A DNA stretch of 64,000 nucleotides from positions 5,394,001-5,458,000 of the forward strand of contig NC_047073.1 in NCBI RefSeq assembly GCF_902459465.1. Reading direction: 5' to 3'. This stretch comes from Asterias rubens. Taxonomy: Eukaryota; Echinodermata; Asteroidea; Forcipulatida; Asteriidae. Positions 10,785-21,998 of this stretch are shown piece by piece; position 1 is the first letter of the stretch, and each line of letters begins with the position of its first letter. Position numbers and translations under genes: made by a program. The notes below the pieces were generated by a model, which saw only the letters and a program-made list of their open reading frames with translations, had not been told where the DNA came from and ran no database searches.

Positions 10785-13221
10785 ACCTGAGTTAGTACAT
10801 TTCCAGTCACGCACTACGTTTTGTCACAGGCAATTCTATTTTTAGGGAAGTGCGGTACTCGGTGTGATGTTTGTGTTTCGCAATCGGTTTGCCAAATGGC
10901 CTGGGATTTCCCTGTAAAGGTTAGGTGAAAGTTTATGATTTCTGTATTATGATCGCCGGGTCACACGTAGTCTTGAAGTCAAGACGGTAATTGTTAAGCG
11001 CGGTGTGTAGTTACAGCGCGGTGTAGCTACGGGGACGATACACACACCCTCGATCCCAGTATGTGTGTGTGAGTCAGTCGCTGCCCACGCGCTACCTACG
11101 ACTGTTGCGTGTGTATAATTGCACCGTGACTGTTGCATGAACGGCATACAAATAGGCAGCGCCTAACGACTTGTCATCAAGTCTAGGTCACACGCTGGTG
11201 GGGCCTGCGGGGTCCATCGTGGTGTCAGTTCTACTCGGAGGCTTTCCAGGTTATGAACACTGGCTGTGATGTATAAGTGCTCAAACACAATCACGTTGAC
11301 TTTCTGCCGGTGTGGAAACTGTTCTGCACACTGCCGTCACTTGGGAAGTCGTGGCTTTATATTAAGTCTCACTACCCAATGTGGAAGTGTTTTGCGTGGC
11401 TGCACAAGCAGATAAAAAAAACGCGATCCCAAACTTGAAATCAAGTCTTAACTGCCGCGTGCGCAGTCAGTTTAAGTGCTTCTGATTTATCCTTTCACAT
11501 TGAGACAAAAATGGCGACCAATGTCATACGCCTACTATAACAGTATTGATACTTGTTTCAAGTTTCAATTTCACAAATTGAATACAACTTGCAATAAGAC
11601 TTTCATCATAGCGTGGCAAAACCAGGAAGCAACTTTGGAAGGTACTGAAACAAGAAACGTTTGCTCTACTATATATCGAAGGCGGGGGGGGGGGGCAATG
11701 ACACCATTTAAAGGGCCTGTGTAATATACGGTTGGTTGTGACTCTGAAAATTAATGTCAATGAAAACTTACGTGGAAGAGCAGCTTTGGATACAATACAA
11801 TTTTGAGAAACATTTTGGCTGTGATATTTAAAAGTATATCATTATTTCATCCCCCAAAATTTGAATGTCAATAAGCGTTATCGCGGATAACCGCTTCTAA
11901 GATTGTGTACTCCTATTTAGGATATTACTGCGGGGACGTTATTCGCTCTGGAGTTTCGGCAATCTAAAAAGCGAACACCTTTTGAAATAAAATTTTCTCA
12001 GGTTAATTTTATCGTATAAAACTATACATCCATATACTGGATTAAAACAATCGAACGATTTCAAAAACCAAAGGTATACGATTCCTTTAAGCGATTGTAT
12101 AGATCAGTCGGACTCCTCTTTGTTTTCAAAATGCCTGCTCATTTTATTTTCTCTTAGGATTATAGGAAAACTTGTGGACATTAATGGTTTTTGCAACGCA
12201 CAACTCTAAGCCATAATGACTGTCTTCCTTTGACACCACAAATGGCGCTGTTTAAGCTTCGGAGTCACGTACGAATGAAGGAAATTAAAGCAAGGGTCAA
12301 AAATCAATGTCAGTCGCCAGATGCGCTCTTAATTACTAATTGGTAAACTAAGACACCAAGGACACTGACAAATCATTTGAAAAATCTCTGAAAATTATGA
12401 AAATGGAGAGACTCACCCATAGGCCCCACTGTGACATTAATGTCAGATCAATGTATTAAGAGAGTTGCAACATGGAGGGATCAGTTTTCTTTGGTCACGT
12501 GGTTTCTGGACGCCATGTTGTCTCCAAACGCAGCACAACCCAATGGGCAGACTAGTCTGGCACCCCCGTGTTTGCCAATGCCTTTCTTGGGGAACACAAT
12601 GGGCTTACAATGGCAAGTTGTCTTAACTCTCACAACTTATACGGCTCTGATCAATGTTAACAAAAGCGACCTCTACATCTTCGATTTTGCAGCTTTAGCC
12701 TTAATAATAATAATAATAATAATAATATTAAAACAGTATTCACAGAGCAATAAACATTCCTCAAAGCGCTTAACAGCAAAATGGAAAGCATTAAGACAAT
12801 AAAACTTGATATAAATTACCCAATTAAAACCCACAATTATTTTTATAAAATTGGGCCAGACCGGCTGTTCCCTAAACTAAACCATTAAAAATACTACAAA
12901 CAACTAAATTATCTGAAAAATAACTGTAAAACTAGTGCATGTATTGAAAATTACAAAATTTAAAAGCCAACTATAAACAGAAACTATATACACAGGAAAA
13001 GATATCAATTACAGATAAAAAACCTTAGCCTGAACATCTGACGGCACATTTCAAAGCTCATGAATTACGCCAGAAAGGGGCCTCCAGCCTGCGTCAATTT
13101 CCGTCCTTAATCACCTTTCACCTTTCATTAATTTCACATGGAGATATGCAGTGAAATCCTACATACATAAGAACGTTAATTATGCAAGTTGGGCCTACTG
13201 TCGTGCTAACAACATGTAGAC
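10781..13221. other. Intergenic DNA with decayed repeats
   Basis: It contains a G run at about 11682-11696 and a short AAT run at 12703-12728 followed by GCGCTTAACAG-type sequence (probable minus-strand retroelement tail). A segment near 11990-12092 ends AAAGGTATACGATTCCTTTAA and recurs near 30050-30158, so it is another TTAA-ended repeat. No gene was recognised. Confidence 0.4.
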
Positions 13222-13342
13222 GATCGAAAGTATGCTTTCAATGTCTGTGTTTTGATTGGTCCGAGGTGACGTTTGGCAGACGCACTCACATCACTTCAGA
13301 CCAATCAAAACACAGCTTTGGAAAGCTTTCGTCACTGCACGT
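13222..13342. repeat. Fold-back element
   Basis: CTGTGTTTTGATTGGTC on the left is mirrored by GACCAATCAAAACACAG on the right, with further pairing of GAAAG/CTTTC outside and CGAGGTGACG against its diverged complement inside. Confidence 0.7.
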
Positions 13343-13732
13343 TCACCTAATGAAATCGTTGTATCCGATGAAATCATTGGTGCTGAAAAGCAAGTACCTG
13401 AAAGTGGACCAGTCTATTACTCTTCATCCTTAACTTATTCTCCACTAGTTCAATACTTATCTCAATTATTATTCAGGTACTTTGGGCCGGCTCCCGACAC
13501 GGAAATGTCTTTGAAAAACATGGGATCAATTTAAAATGCAAGTTAAACAGGTGTTGTTTTACACAATTCCTCGGCAAGAAGGCCAGGATTTCCATCGAAA
13601 TCTCTCTAAAAATAATAATTTCTTTGATTATAACGTTATATATTTTCTTGCTTTGTTTTAAAAGACGTCAGTTATAGCACCGTGGTTATAGAGCCAGGTG
13701 ATCATAATATAATATGCTTCGGTCGATGGAAG

Positions 13733-16700
13733 TCAAATGTTTGAGTCCTGCTGCTGCATTGCAGCTCTGACTTCTTCGATGATATCCTTCCTCTCGAGAG
13801 ACGCTCTGTCAAGAATCTCAAGAAGATCAGCCACTGTGACGCCTCCTTTCATCGCCCAATCCCTTAGGAGAGACTCGCTGGGGTTGGGCACCCTCTGACT
13901 GTCCAATGCAGCTACGAATTCAACATCCTTACCCAGTTCACCTTCAGCAAGAAAGATATCAAAGAGATTATTATGATGGGCAAGCTGGCAGACTAACAAT
14001 CGAAGTGGACAAGCGAACCGCTCTTAAAAAGATTGTCTACTTTTAACAGAGTTATTCAAAGTGTCAAAACTTCCTCACCTGCTAGCATTTTCCAGTTTCT
14101 TTGTCCTGATGCGTTGAGAAAACCGCATACCTTACCAAAAATATCCGGTGGTATCTTGGTGATGAGTGTCTCTGGGCCGAATGTGACCTTCCTTGGCGGT
14201 AGTGAAGAGCTCGGGGAGCGCTCCTGTGTGAGAGTAAAATACTTTTAAAATCGTGGGCTACTGCAAGAAACTTTTGAAACAGAATCTCATTTGGGCACAA
14301 ATCGACCTTCACTTTTGAGGTAAGATTCAATAGTTTTGTTTTACCTACCGTTGTTTGACGAGTCAGTGACACCTCACACCTCTGCTGTCCACAAAGCATC
14401 ACGACTGGAAACTTTGTAGGAAAAGGCTCGTCGTTGCCGGCCATTTTGAGCACATGTATGGCATCCGGGTTCACGTTGTGGTGTTCATCTCTTGTTGTTC
14501 CCGTCTTAGAGCACAAGAAGCACCGCGGACCAAATGTAAAGTGAAGCTCTGGAAAGTCTCTCAGAACGATACTCCTTACAGCACCAACCAAGAATTTCAG
14601 TAACTTTGAACTATCAGGTTCAAATGTCACAACAGCGACCGAGAGAAGCTGCTGGTGGGAGAACCTCCTCTCTAACTGGAGCTTGAAGACAAAACTAGTT
14701 CCGATGTGGAATCGGCAACGATCTGCAAATATAAGTGGTTTGGAGTCGGGTTTCATTTTATCCAGGCAGGCATGGGTCAGGCATCTTGTCAAAAGACGGT
14801 GGTAGATGATTCTGGGATCGAAGAAGCCAAAGTCAAAGTAGAAGACCTCCTCGGTGCTCGATGATTTCCAGAAATGCGTCTCGTTGCCCTGGAATGAAGG
14901 CAACATGGCAGGTACAACTAGTGAATTCGGGCGACAGTTTGTATTTACAACAGGCGCAATGGGACACACGAGGTCGTAGGCTTCAAGCAGATTGGTGAAC
15001 AGTGGGACAAGATGAGACATTTCACAGTAGATGTGTAGGAGCAGTTCTTGTGAAAGAATCCCAGTGTTTTCATAGTTTCTCCACTCAATGGCGTAGCGAT
15101 GATTGCGATGGGATCCACGTGGAATGAACATTACTTTCTTCATGACGTCTACAAGAAACTGGGGATCGAGTACCACATGATTTCTCAGTATTTCGTCTTC
15201 CTCTTTGTAGATGATCTCTCCTGCCTCACGGAAATATCTCAGCATTTTCTTCAACTGCTCTTCGCTTTCCACGTCGCATGTTTCTTTTGCTAGTTCTTGA
15301 ATCTCTCGTAGTGTTGCTACGTTCTTAGCAAAATCTGACGTCTGTGCGAGTTTCCGGCGGTTTTGGATCTCCCGATAAAAATGCAAATACTTGATTGGAT
15401 ATTTCTCCTGGGCGTACTCTGCACTCTCGACCCGCTTGAATATCTCTGCTCTCATCTGTTTGAAGTCTTCGTCTAGAGGCTTTGAATTCTCAACAAGAAA
15501 CAGCGGCTTGTCGTCGACTGGATTTAGTACAAGACGGTGGCAGAATTCGGGAGTGATGCGATCGTGGAGTTTGTCAGTGAAACGTTTTATCTTCGACTGT
15601 GGAACGCTGTCTTTATGGGTACCAACAATCATGATGACAGCGTCTGGGTGCCGCGCGTGGGCACAAACAGAGTGAAGCCAGAAGAGAAGTTTCTGAAGCT
15701 GGACGTCTTCGTTAGAGACAGCTGCCTCTAGGTTGAAGACAATCACGTACAGGGCTCTATCGGGCATAAACACATGGTGGGTACAGTGGTACAAGGTATC
15801 TCCTGCGAAGTCCCACAGACTCAGTTTGGTCTCAAGGAGAGGTTGTCCTTGGACCGCAGTTTTCATTTGTTCTCTGATCATTTTCACGGGGAATGTTTGC
15901 TTGGCACGCCATATCTTATAAGCAACGTGTAGATCGAACAATGGGTGAGTACTGACAGAAACAATGTAAATTGCCAGAGACACAAACGAACACTCAGGTA
16001 CTCTAAAAGACCAGCCGCACATATAAGCAAAGTAAAAACCAATGCACAATCCAATAACTTTCTTGATGACATAACTTGCTTGAAATCCATACTTAAGAAC
16101 AAGTCGACGACCGAAGATGCAGCCCCACGTTGTTCCAAATACCATCGCACAAAAGTTCAGAAAGATGAACCAATAAGTTCGGAACCAACAACCAGATCCC
16201 CAAAACAATGCACATGTCAGGGTAATTAAGGCACAACAAAATATGGTTCTCCTTATGTGCCATCTGTTATTAATTGTACAGTACTTATAGCTGAGCAAAA
16301 TGAAGAAACCCCCGGCGATACAAATCAGAAATAGTAACAACATATTCCAGGACAACATGTCTTGGACTGGCGTACCTTCTGTTTCCCACGGGTGCACACA
16401 CATGGCCAAAGCAACAGCTATGCCTGTACGGAAGCCAAGCCCTGATGATATCCCAACTATGGAGGTATGTAGTAAATTCAAAAAGATTCTTTTACTTAAC
16501 TGAAACAGCAAATCAGAAGACGGGCTTGTTTCTGAAGCATCACAAGCAAGCTTCTCCAGTGGTTGATCAATTCTTATGGTGGCTTCAAAAAGAACGCACA
16601 CAAAAGAGCCAGTTGTGGCAAAGCGATAGGCGTTGTTATAGTCAACCGATAAAGAAAACATGCTGATGCAAATCCACACAAACACCACAAAGCCATATTG

Positions 16701-17285
16701 GAACACGCCCAGCAAATATAACACAGCTAACGTGCCCATCAAATTGATAACGACGAAGAACTGTGGCAGGATTTTCCTCAGACTGCTGTCCGCTCCCAAA
16801 GGGGTTTCAGAGGACTCTGATGAGGTGGACGGGGACTTGCGGAAATCTTTCTTAAATTTGTCTGTTTTAAATCCTTCTGCGGAAGCTTCCTTGAGCACGG
16901 TCACCGCTGCAGCGCATTCTCGAATGTCATCTGCCTTAGCACCTTCCGACTCGTTCCATTGCTTGTCCACATTGGTGACGTGGCACATACGCGTCTCAAT
17001 GCCGTGTGTCGGCTGCTCAAGGTGGTCAAACTCTCTCCCAAGAAGACGATTGAGCAAGCTTGTTTTACCGGCACGGGGCTCTCCCAAGATTAGCACTCGT
17101 GCCCGGTTGGTAGGAAGTTCACCTTCTGCCTCTGCGGCCAAGTAGGCGTTTCTCAAGCCCTTATCGTTAACAAGTACACTCAGATTTTTACTTCCTGCAC
17201 CAAAGTCAGAAAACTGAAAGAGAGCCCTCCCGACGGCTGTTGTCTGGCAGGTTGTTGTAGACGTCAATTTTTGATTCGGTTCCAT
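13733..17285 (-). CDS. ROCO gene B: Roc-COR GTPase with membrane insertion and C-terminal death domain
   Basis: Model: complement(13733..14020, 14131..14223, 14349..17285), 1,105 residues, all junctions phase 0. The P-loop GEPRAGKT is at 68-75 and switch-I T93 is in THGIE. Hydrophobic segments run through about 172-456. WDFAGD (491-496), GTHKD (555-559) and VENSK (598-602) complete Roc, and COR follows from about 629 (LDPQFLVDVM near 707). A CFLC motif lies at 922-925. Exon 2 is a 31-codon linker ending KIPPDIFGK. Exon 3 encodes a death-domain-like module (NPSESLLRDWAMKGG, then VADLLEILDRASLERKDI). Junctions are ACG|GTAGGT to CACACAG|GAG and AAG|GTATGC to TAAGAG|CGG. Reading through exon 1 instead gives a low-complexity tail and is rejected. 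Start chosen: the first ATG, 17285; the open frame extends five codons upstream only through TTG. THxD in place of NKxD is normal for ROCO proteins (LRRK2 has THLD). Expected role: GTP-controlled membrane signalling with death-domain partners; partners unknown. Confidence 0.88.
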
Positions 17286-17300
17286 GGCTTGAAAAGGCAA
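17286..17300 (-). promoter_or_regulatory. Candidate splice acceptor just upstream of the ROCO B start codon
   Basis: On the minus strand TTTGCCTTTTCAAG is followed by CC and the ATG at 17285. The position matches the acceptor in front of the ROCO A ATG, so both genes probably have an upstream exon that I could not place. Confidence 0.5.
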
Positions 17301-17391
17301 ATGATAAAAAGGGGGAAAATTAATTCATGGTAACATCATGGGGCGAAATTTCAACTTGACCCTTCATGACAAGCGAACAGGTAGTGATTGC

Positions 17392-17470
17392 AAGGTGCCG
17401 AGTTTGCAAGGAGCCGAGTTTGCAGGGTGACGAGTTTGTGGGATACCGATTTTGTGGGTGCCGATTGTCC
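17392..17470. repeat. Five-copy 16-bp minisatellite
   Basis: A degenerate unit close to AGGTGCCGAGTTTGCA repeats about five times, roughly 100 bp upstream of the ROCO B start, probably within its 5' intron. Confidence 0.65.
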
Positions 17471-17514
17471 GGTATTCAAATATTGTGCTACTTGTTACGG
17501 CTTGACGGGCAATC

Positions 17515-17911
17515 TTAAAGGAACACGTTACCTTGGATCGGACGAGTTGGTCTATAAAAAGCGTTTGTAACCGGTTTTTTTTCAAAATGCATATGGTTGG
17601 AAAGATGTTTTAAAAGTAGAATACAATGATCCACACAAATTTGCCCCGAAATTGCGTGTTTTTCCCTTTACTGGGCGAACTAACACGGTCGGCCATTTAT
17701 GGGAGTCAAAAATTTGACTCCCATAAATGGCCGACCGTGTTAGTCGACGAGGTAAAAGGAAAACCGTGCAATTTCGAGGCATGTTAATTTTGTGTGGATC
17801 ATTGTATTCTACTTTTACAACATCTTTCTACTTATTTGCATTTTATAACAGACGGTCACAAACGCTTTTCAAAGACCAACTCGACCGATCCAAGGCAACG
17901 TGTTCCTTTAA
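17515..17911. repeat. TTAA-flanked fold-back MITE, family C (intact copy)
   Basis: The ends are TTAAAGGAACACGTT and its complement AACGTGTTCCTTTAA. Long imperfect arms meet at a perfect central palindrome (about 17685-17741) around TTTATGGGAGTCAAA. A second copy with an amplified arm lies at 27888-28744. Confidence 0.85.
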
Positions 17912-18053
17912 AATGACCGTCTTGATATTATACGTTTTTATTCTACTACACCACGGAGTTAGATTTTTCTGAATTCGGAAGAGTTCTCAGCAAGTTATAG
18001 ATGCATTGATACCTCACCTCCAATCACATAAACACTTTATTTTCAACAAACCT

Positions 18054-18296
18054 GGGCCCAATCTCATAGAGCTGCTCAGCACAAAAAATTGCTTTGGCAT
18101 GAAATTTCTTCCTTGATAAAAACAGGATTACCAACCAAATTTCCAACTGTTGCATATTGCTTGTTATTGGTATTCTGCTGTTGTTTGCTTATCCTGAAAA
18201 TCACGTGGAAATTTGGTTGGTAATCCTGTTTTTATCAACGCAAACATGTCATGCTAAGCAAATTGTTGTGCTTAGCAGCTCTATGAAATTGGGCCC
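18054..18296. repeat. Fold-back MITE, family F
   Basis: Terminal inverted repeats of GGGCCCAATCTCATAGAGC and GCTCTATGAAATTGGGCCC flank internal inverted copies of ATTACCAACCAAATTTCC. A related copy is at 41606-41793 and fragments occur near 38600, 49695 and 59190. Confidence 0.8.
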
Positions 18297-18557
18297 TGGT
18301 ATTACACCAAACTATCCACCAAAATACAACATCATCGTCTGAGACTAGCAGGGCATTCATACAGAAGCACCAAAGAACCTGTCTCTCAGCTAATCACCTG
18401 GTCACCGAAACATGGAAGGAGAAACAGAGGAAGACAACAGCTCAGTTATACAGATGTAGTTGCCAGGGACATCGGGGTGCTTCCAGCTGATCTTCCCAAC
18501 TTAATGAGAGATCGACAGGGATGGGCAAAACTTAGCATGATTCCGACCCCGGTCGAC

Positions 18558-18593
<36 letters not shown>

Positions 18594-18879
18594 TTACACC
18601 AAAGCCCGGTCGCTATAGACCTTTCCGGTGCAATGTTACCAAACCGAGGTTGGAAGAACAAAATAGTCTGGTTCCCAATTGCAAAATTATTATTAGCATT
18701 CATTATTGTTGATCGATACGAGGAACATGATCAAGATGGAGGCAGCATGATAACAGGCATGTTATGACATAGCGGTTTCCCTCTGCGTGCCTTTGGCCCA
18801 TCCGCTTGGTATTGGTGGTGTCTTGTAACAGGAAGTACAATGTGCAAGAATGCATGATACATGTACGTAATAATGTGCA
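18297..18879. other. Intergenic DNA with a (GA)n run
   Basis: A GA dinucleotide repeat of about 15 units spans 18559-18589. The rest shows no gene. Confidence 0.55.
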
Positions 18880-19173
18880 TTGAAGGCACTTACACTATTA
18901 GTAATTACTTAAAACAATTGTTAGGCGTAAAAAGAGCTGTTGGTAGTAAACAACATTGTGAGAAACGGCTCCAACAACTCACTCAAATATTAAAAGACTT
19001 CAGCCCTGAAGCCCTTTTTATGGATCTGAAAGCACACACATTGTGCCAAAAAGGCTCCTTTTTCCACAATGCTCCTGCAACTTTTACTTCGATGACCAAT
19101 TAAATTGAGTCCAAATGTTCACCAAGTGAGAATACTGGTCTTTGATAATTACCAATGGTGTCCAGTGCCTTCA
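18880..19173. repeat. Diverged copy of TTAA MITE family A
   Basis: The ends TGAAGGCACTTACACTATT and AATGGTGTCCAGTGCCTTCA are decayed versions of the family A termini (consensus AGGCAGTGGACACTATTGG). The interior keeps ACATTGTGAGAAACGGCTCC and the GATGACCAATT block. Confidence 0.7.
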
Positions 19174-19349
19174 ACATTCGATACACTGCATACTATAATT
19201 ACCTTCTCGCAAAATGTGGAACACACCTTCGCAACGGTCTAGTTTATACGTACCTTTGACACGCCCCAAAATAGGTGCGTGTGTGCTCTAACGCGTCGTG
19301 AGATAGGTCAATGCGTGTGTGCTCTTTTGAAGAAAAAAATCCATGGAGT

Positions 19350-20094
19350 TTAAGATTTTTGTACTTTTTTTTAAATATCCATAGATTTACATTAAACTTA
19401 CAGGGTTTGAAGATAATGATAGTGGAAAGCTTCCCTTCAAATATAACTTACTGAGGTGCTGTAGTTTTTGAGAAATTAGTAAAACAATGTCATGAAAATA
19501 CGTTTGTAAAATGCTTGGACAGTGGACACTATTGGTAATTACTCAAAATAATTATTAGCATAAAACCTTTCTTGGTGACAAGTAATAGGGAATGGTTGAT
19601 TGTATAAAACATTGTGAGAAACGGCACCCTCTGAATTGCCATAGTTTCCGAGAAAGAATTAATTTTCCACGAATTTGATTTCGAGACCTCAGATTTAGAA
19701 CTTGAGGTCTCGAAATCAACCATCTAAACGCAAACACCTTCGTGTGACAAGGGTGTTTTCTCTTTCATTTTTCATATCTTGCAAGTTCGATGACCGATTG
19801 AGCTCAAATTTTCACAGGTTTGTTATTTTATGTATATATTGAGATACACCAACTATGAAGGCAAGTATTTGACAATTACTAATAGTGTCCACTGCCTTCA
19901 AAATAATTTTGGTTTCAAGAGACCAATACTACTTTCATGACATTGTTTTACTCATTGCCCAAAAACTACAGCACCTCAGCACGTAATATTTTCAGGGAAA
20001 CTTTTTACTATCATCATTTTCACACTGTGTAATCATAGTGTAAATCTGTGGACATTGTGTTGTTTGTCCTACAAAAAGTACATAGAACCTTTAA
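19350..20094. repeat. TTAA MITE family B interrupted by a family A copy
   Basis: The outer ends are TTAAGATTTTTGTACTTTTT and AAAAAGTACATAGAACCTTTAA. Both arms carry the family B marks CAGATTTACATTAAACTTA and CTGAGGTGCTGTAGTTTTTGA or their complements. The two halves are separated by the family A element at 19515-19899. Confidence 0.8.
19515..19899. repeat. TTAA MITE family A, nested in family B
   Basis: It matches family A throughout: CAGTGGACACTATTGG end, central palindrome around TTTCGAGACCTCAGA, and the CAAATTTTCACAGGTTTGTTATTTTATG block. The terminal TTAA is mutated on the left. Confidence 0.85.
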
Positions 20095-21572
20095 ACTCTT
20101 TAAAAAACATGCTCGATTGCAACATTAAAATGGCTTTTTCTAGCAAAAGTGTTTCATTTTGTTCTCATCCCGGTGTTCAAGTCACCTGATCATGTTAAAT
20201 GCAACTAGGGCCAGCATTCCCCTACATACTGTCAATATAAAATCGTCACTAAGAAATTTCGTCCTTACCTGGCTAGTTGTTCACGTACACTTTGACCGCG
20301 GAGTTGACAATGTGTACATGATGCTTGAGGTAGAGATTCTTTAAAAATTGCCTTTCCTTTTTAAACTGTTGTTAACATACAACGCCACATACCATTTCCG
20401 ACAGTCGGTTCTGTCCTGAGCATAACATTTCATAAAACAGGAAGCCCGGGCTGTTTTATGATAGTCGGAGATTAATACGTAAAGGAAGACTAGGGAAGTT
20501 ATAATGTTATCAGAAAATATCGGAACAACTTATTGTGAGATACTTATGTTCTTTTTTAATATTGTGCTGTAATTGGCGAACATTTGTTCCCAAAACTGAG
20601 TTAGTGGCTCATTGTGCGGGATACAACTAATTTACATACTTTCTTTAAAAACTTAAAGATTGGGTCCGCAACCTTTTGACCTTTCTCTTTTCCGTATGGC
20701 TTTGGTAGGAAAAGAACACAAATACCATGGTCTGTGGTCCCATTTCGAATAATGATCCAACGCTTTGGCTTTGGATTTAGCTTCAGGCTCCGATCTATCG
20801 TATAAAGCCCTGACTATATAAGTGCAAAAATGTCAAAACTTTGCACTTTGGGACGATTGTCAGACAATGTGTAAACTTGCCGTTTATTTTCCCGGAAACT
20901 TTCAAGCACTTAAACTATACCAGAGCGTTATATAATACCGAGGGCCTGCCGAACACCAATCTCTGCATGAATGTGCAATCGCACGGTGACTGTTTCATGA
21001 ACGGCAGAATGTGTGTTTGTTATAGGCCTTTAATTGTTTTAATATTTGAAAGGGGTATGCATGACATATATAGTCAGACTGAAAACATAAATATCACAGA
21101 TTTGCACATAAGCCTTTACTACTATAGTCATGGTAGAACCCCACCCCCCTCCCTGAATTGCTAAAGTGCTAAAGTTTTTTTTATAAACGACAACAAACGA
21201 TAACATTAAAGTGGTTTCAATTCTTGTGACTCGAGGACCAATTTAGCTTGATTGTCACAGGTTTGTTATTCCTGAACTTTTTGTATAGATTATAACATTA
21301 GGCCTAAAGTGCGGATATACGGCTGGTTAGGCAAAAATAATACCATTGTGAGACTTGTAAAAATCACATAATGTGTTGTGTTCACTTCGTACTATGCTAT
21401 TAGTATTGCTAGGCATGGTGGCCACTACAGGAGTGCACTGTTTGGTTTTGGTGTACAGACAAATTTGATCCAAACCAAAACAGTGTTGAATGTGTCAACA
21501 TCTCAAAGTGGCTTATTGACCCACACATATCGGTTTTTGTCTGAGGGAAAAACACACGCGTATTATAGGCTC
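20095..21572. other. Intergenic DNA, no gene recognised
   Basis: Unique AT-rich sequence. The short open frames show no domain, and I see no clear repeat boundaries. Confidence 0.4.
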
Positions 21573-21998
21573 TTAAAGGGTATATGTACTTTTTCCTAAC
21601 AAAACACACAATGTCCACAGATTTACATTAAACTTACACAGTTTGAAGATTATGATAGTAGAAAGCTTCCCTTGAAATTTTACTTACTGAGGTGCTGTAG
21701 TTTTTGAGAAATGAGTAAAAGTAATAATTTCCGTCTCGGTTTTAGCATGTAAAAACGTATTAACCAGTTATGCTATGGTTTTGGTACAATATCATAACTG
21801 GTTAAGGGGATTTTACATGCTAAAATAATTTTGGTCTCGAGACAAAAATTATTTGTTGACTTGTTTTACTCGTTTCTCAAAACCTACACAACCTTAGTTA
21901 GTAATATTTGAAGGGAAGCTTTCCACTATCATTATCTTCAAACCCTGTAAGTTTAATGTAAATCTGCGGACATTTTGAAAAAGTACCCGAATCTTTAA
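21573..21998. repeat. TTAA MITE family B
   Basis: The ends are TTAAAGGGTATATGTACTTT and AAGTACCCGAATCTTTAA, with long inverted arms carrying GATTTACATTAAACTTACA and its complement. A central palindrome has AACCAGTTATG and CATAACTGGTT. Confidence 0.82.

Noticed and set aside
12431..12802. 123-codon plus-strand frame
   Set aside because: It ends in an (AAT)n-coded Ile run and has no recognisable domain or splice context.
14033..14248. Long tail of ROCO B exon 1 frame past 14349 (reading through to about 14082)
   Set aside because: The paralog junction, the donor ACG|GTAGGT and the protein-like linker in another frame show this is intron read-through.
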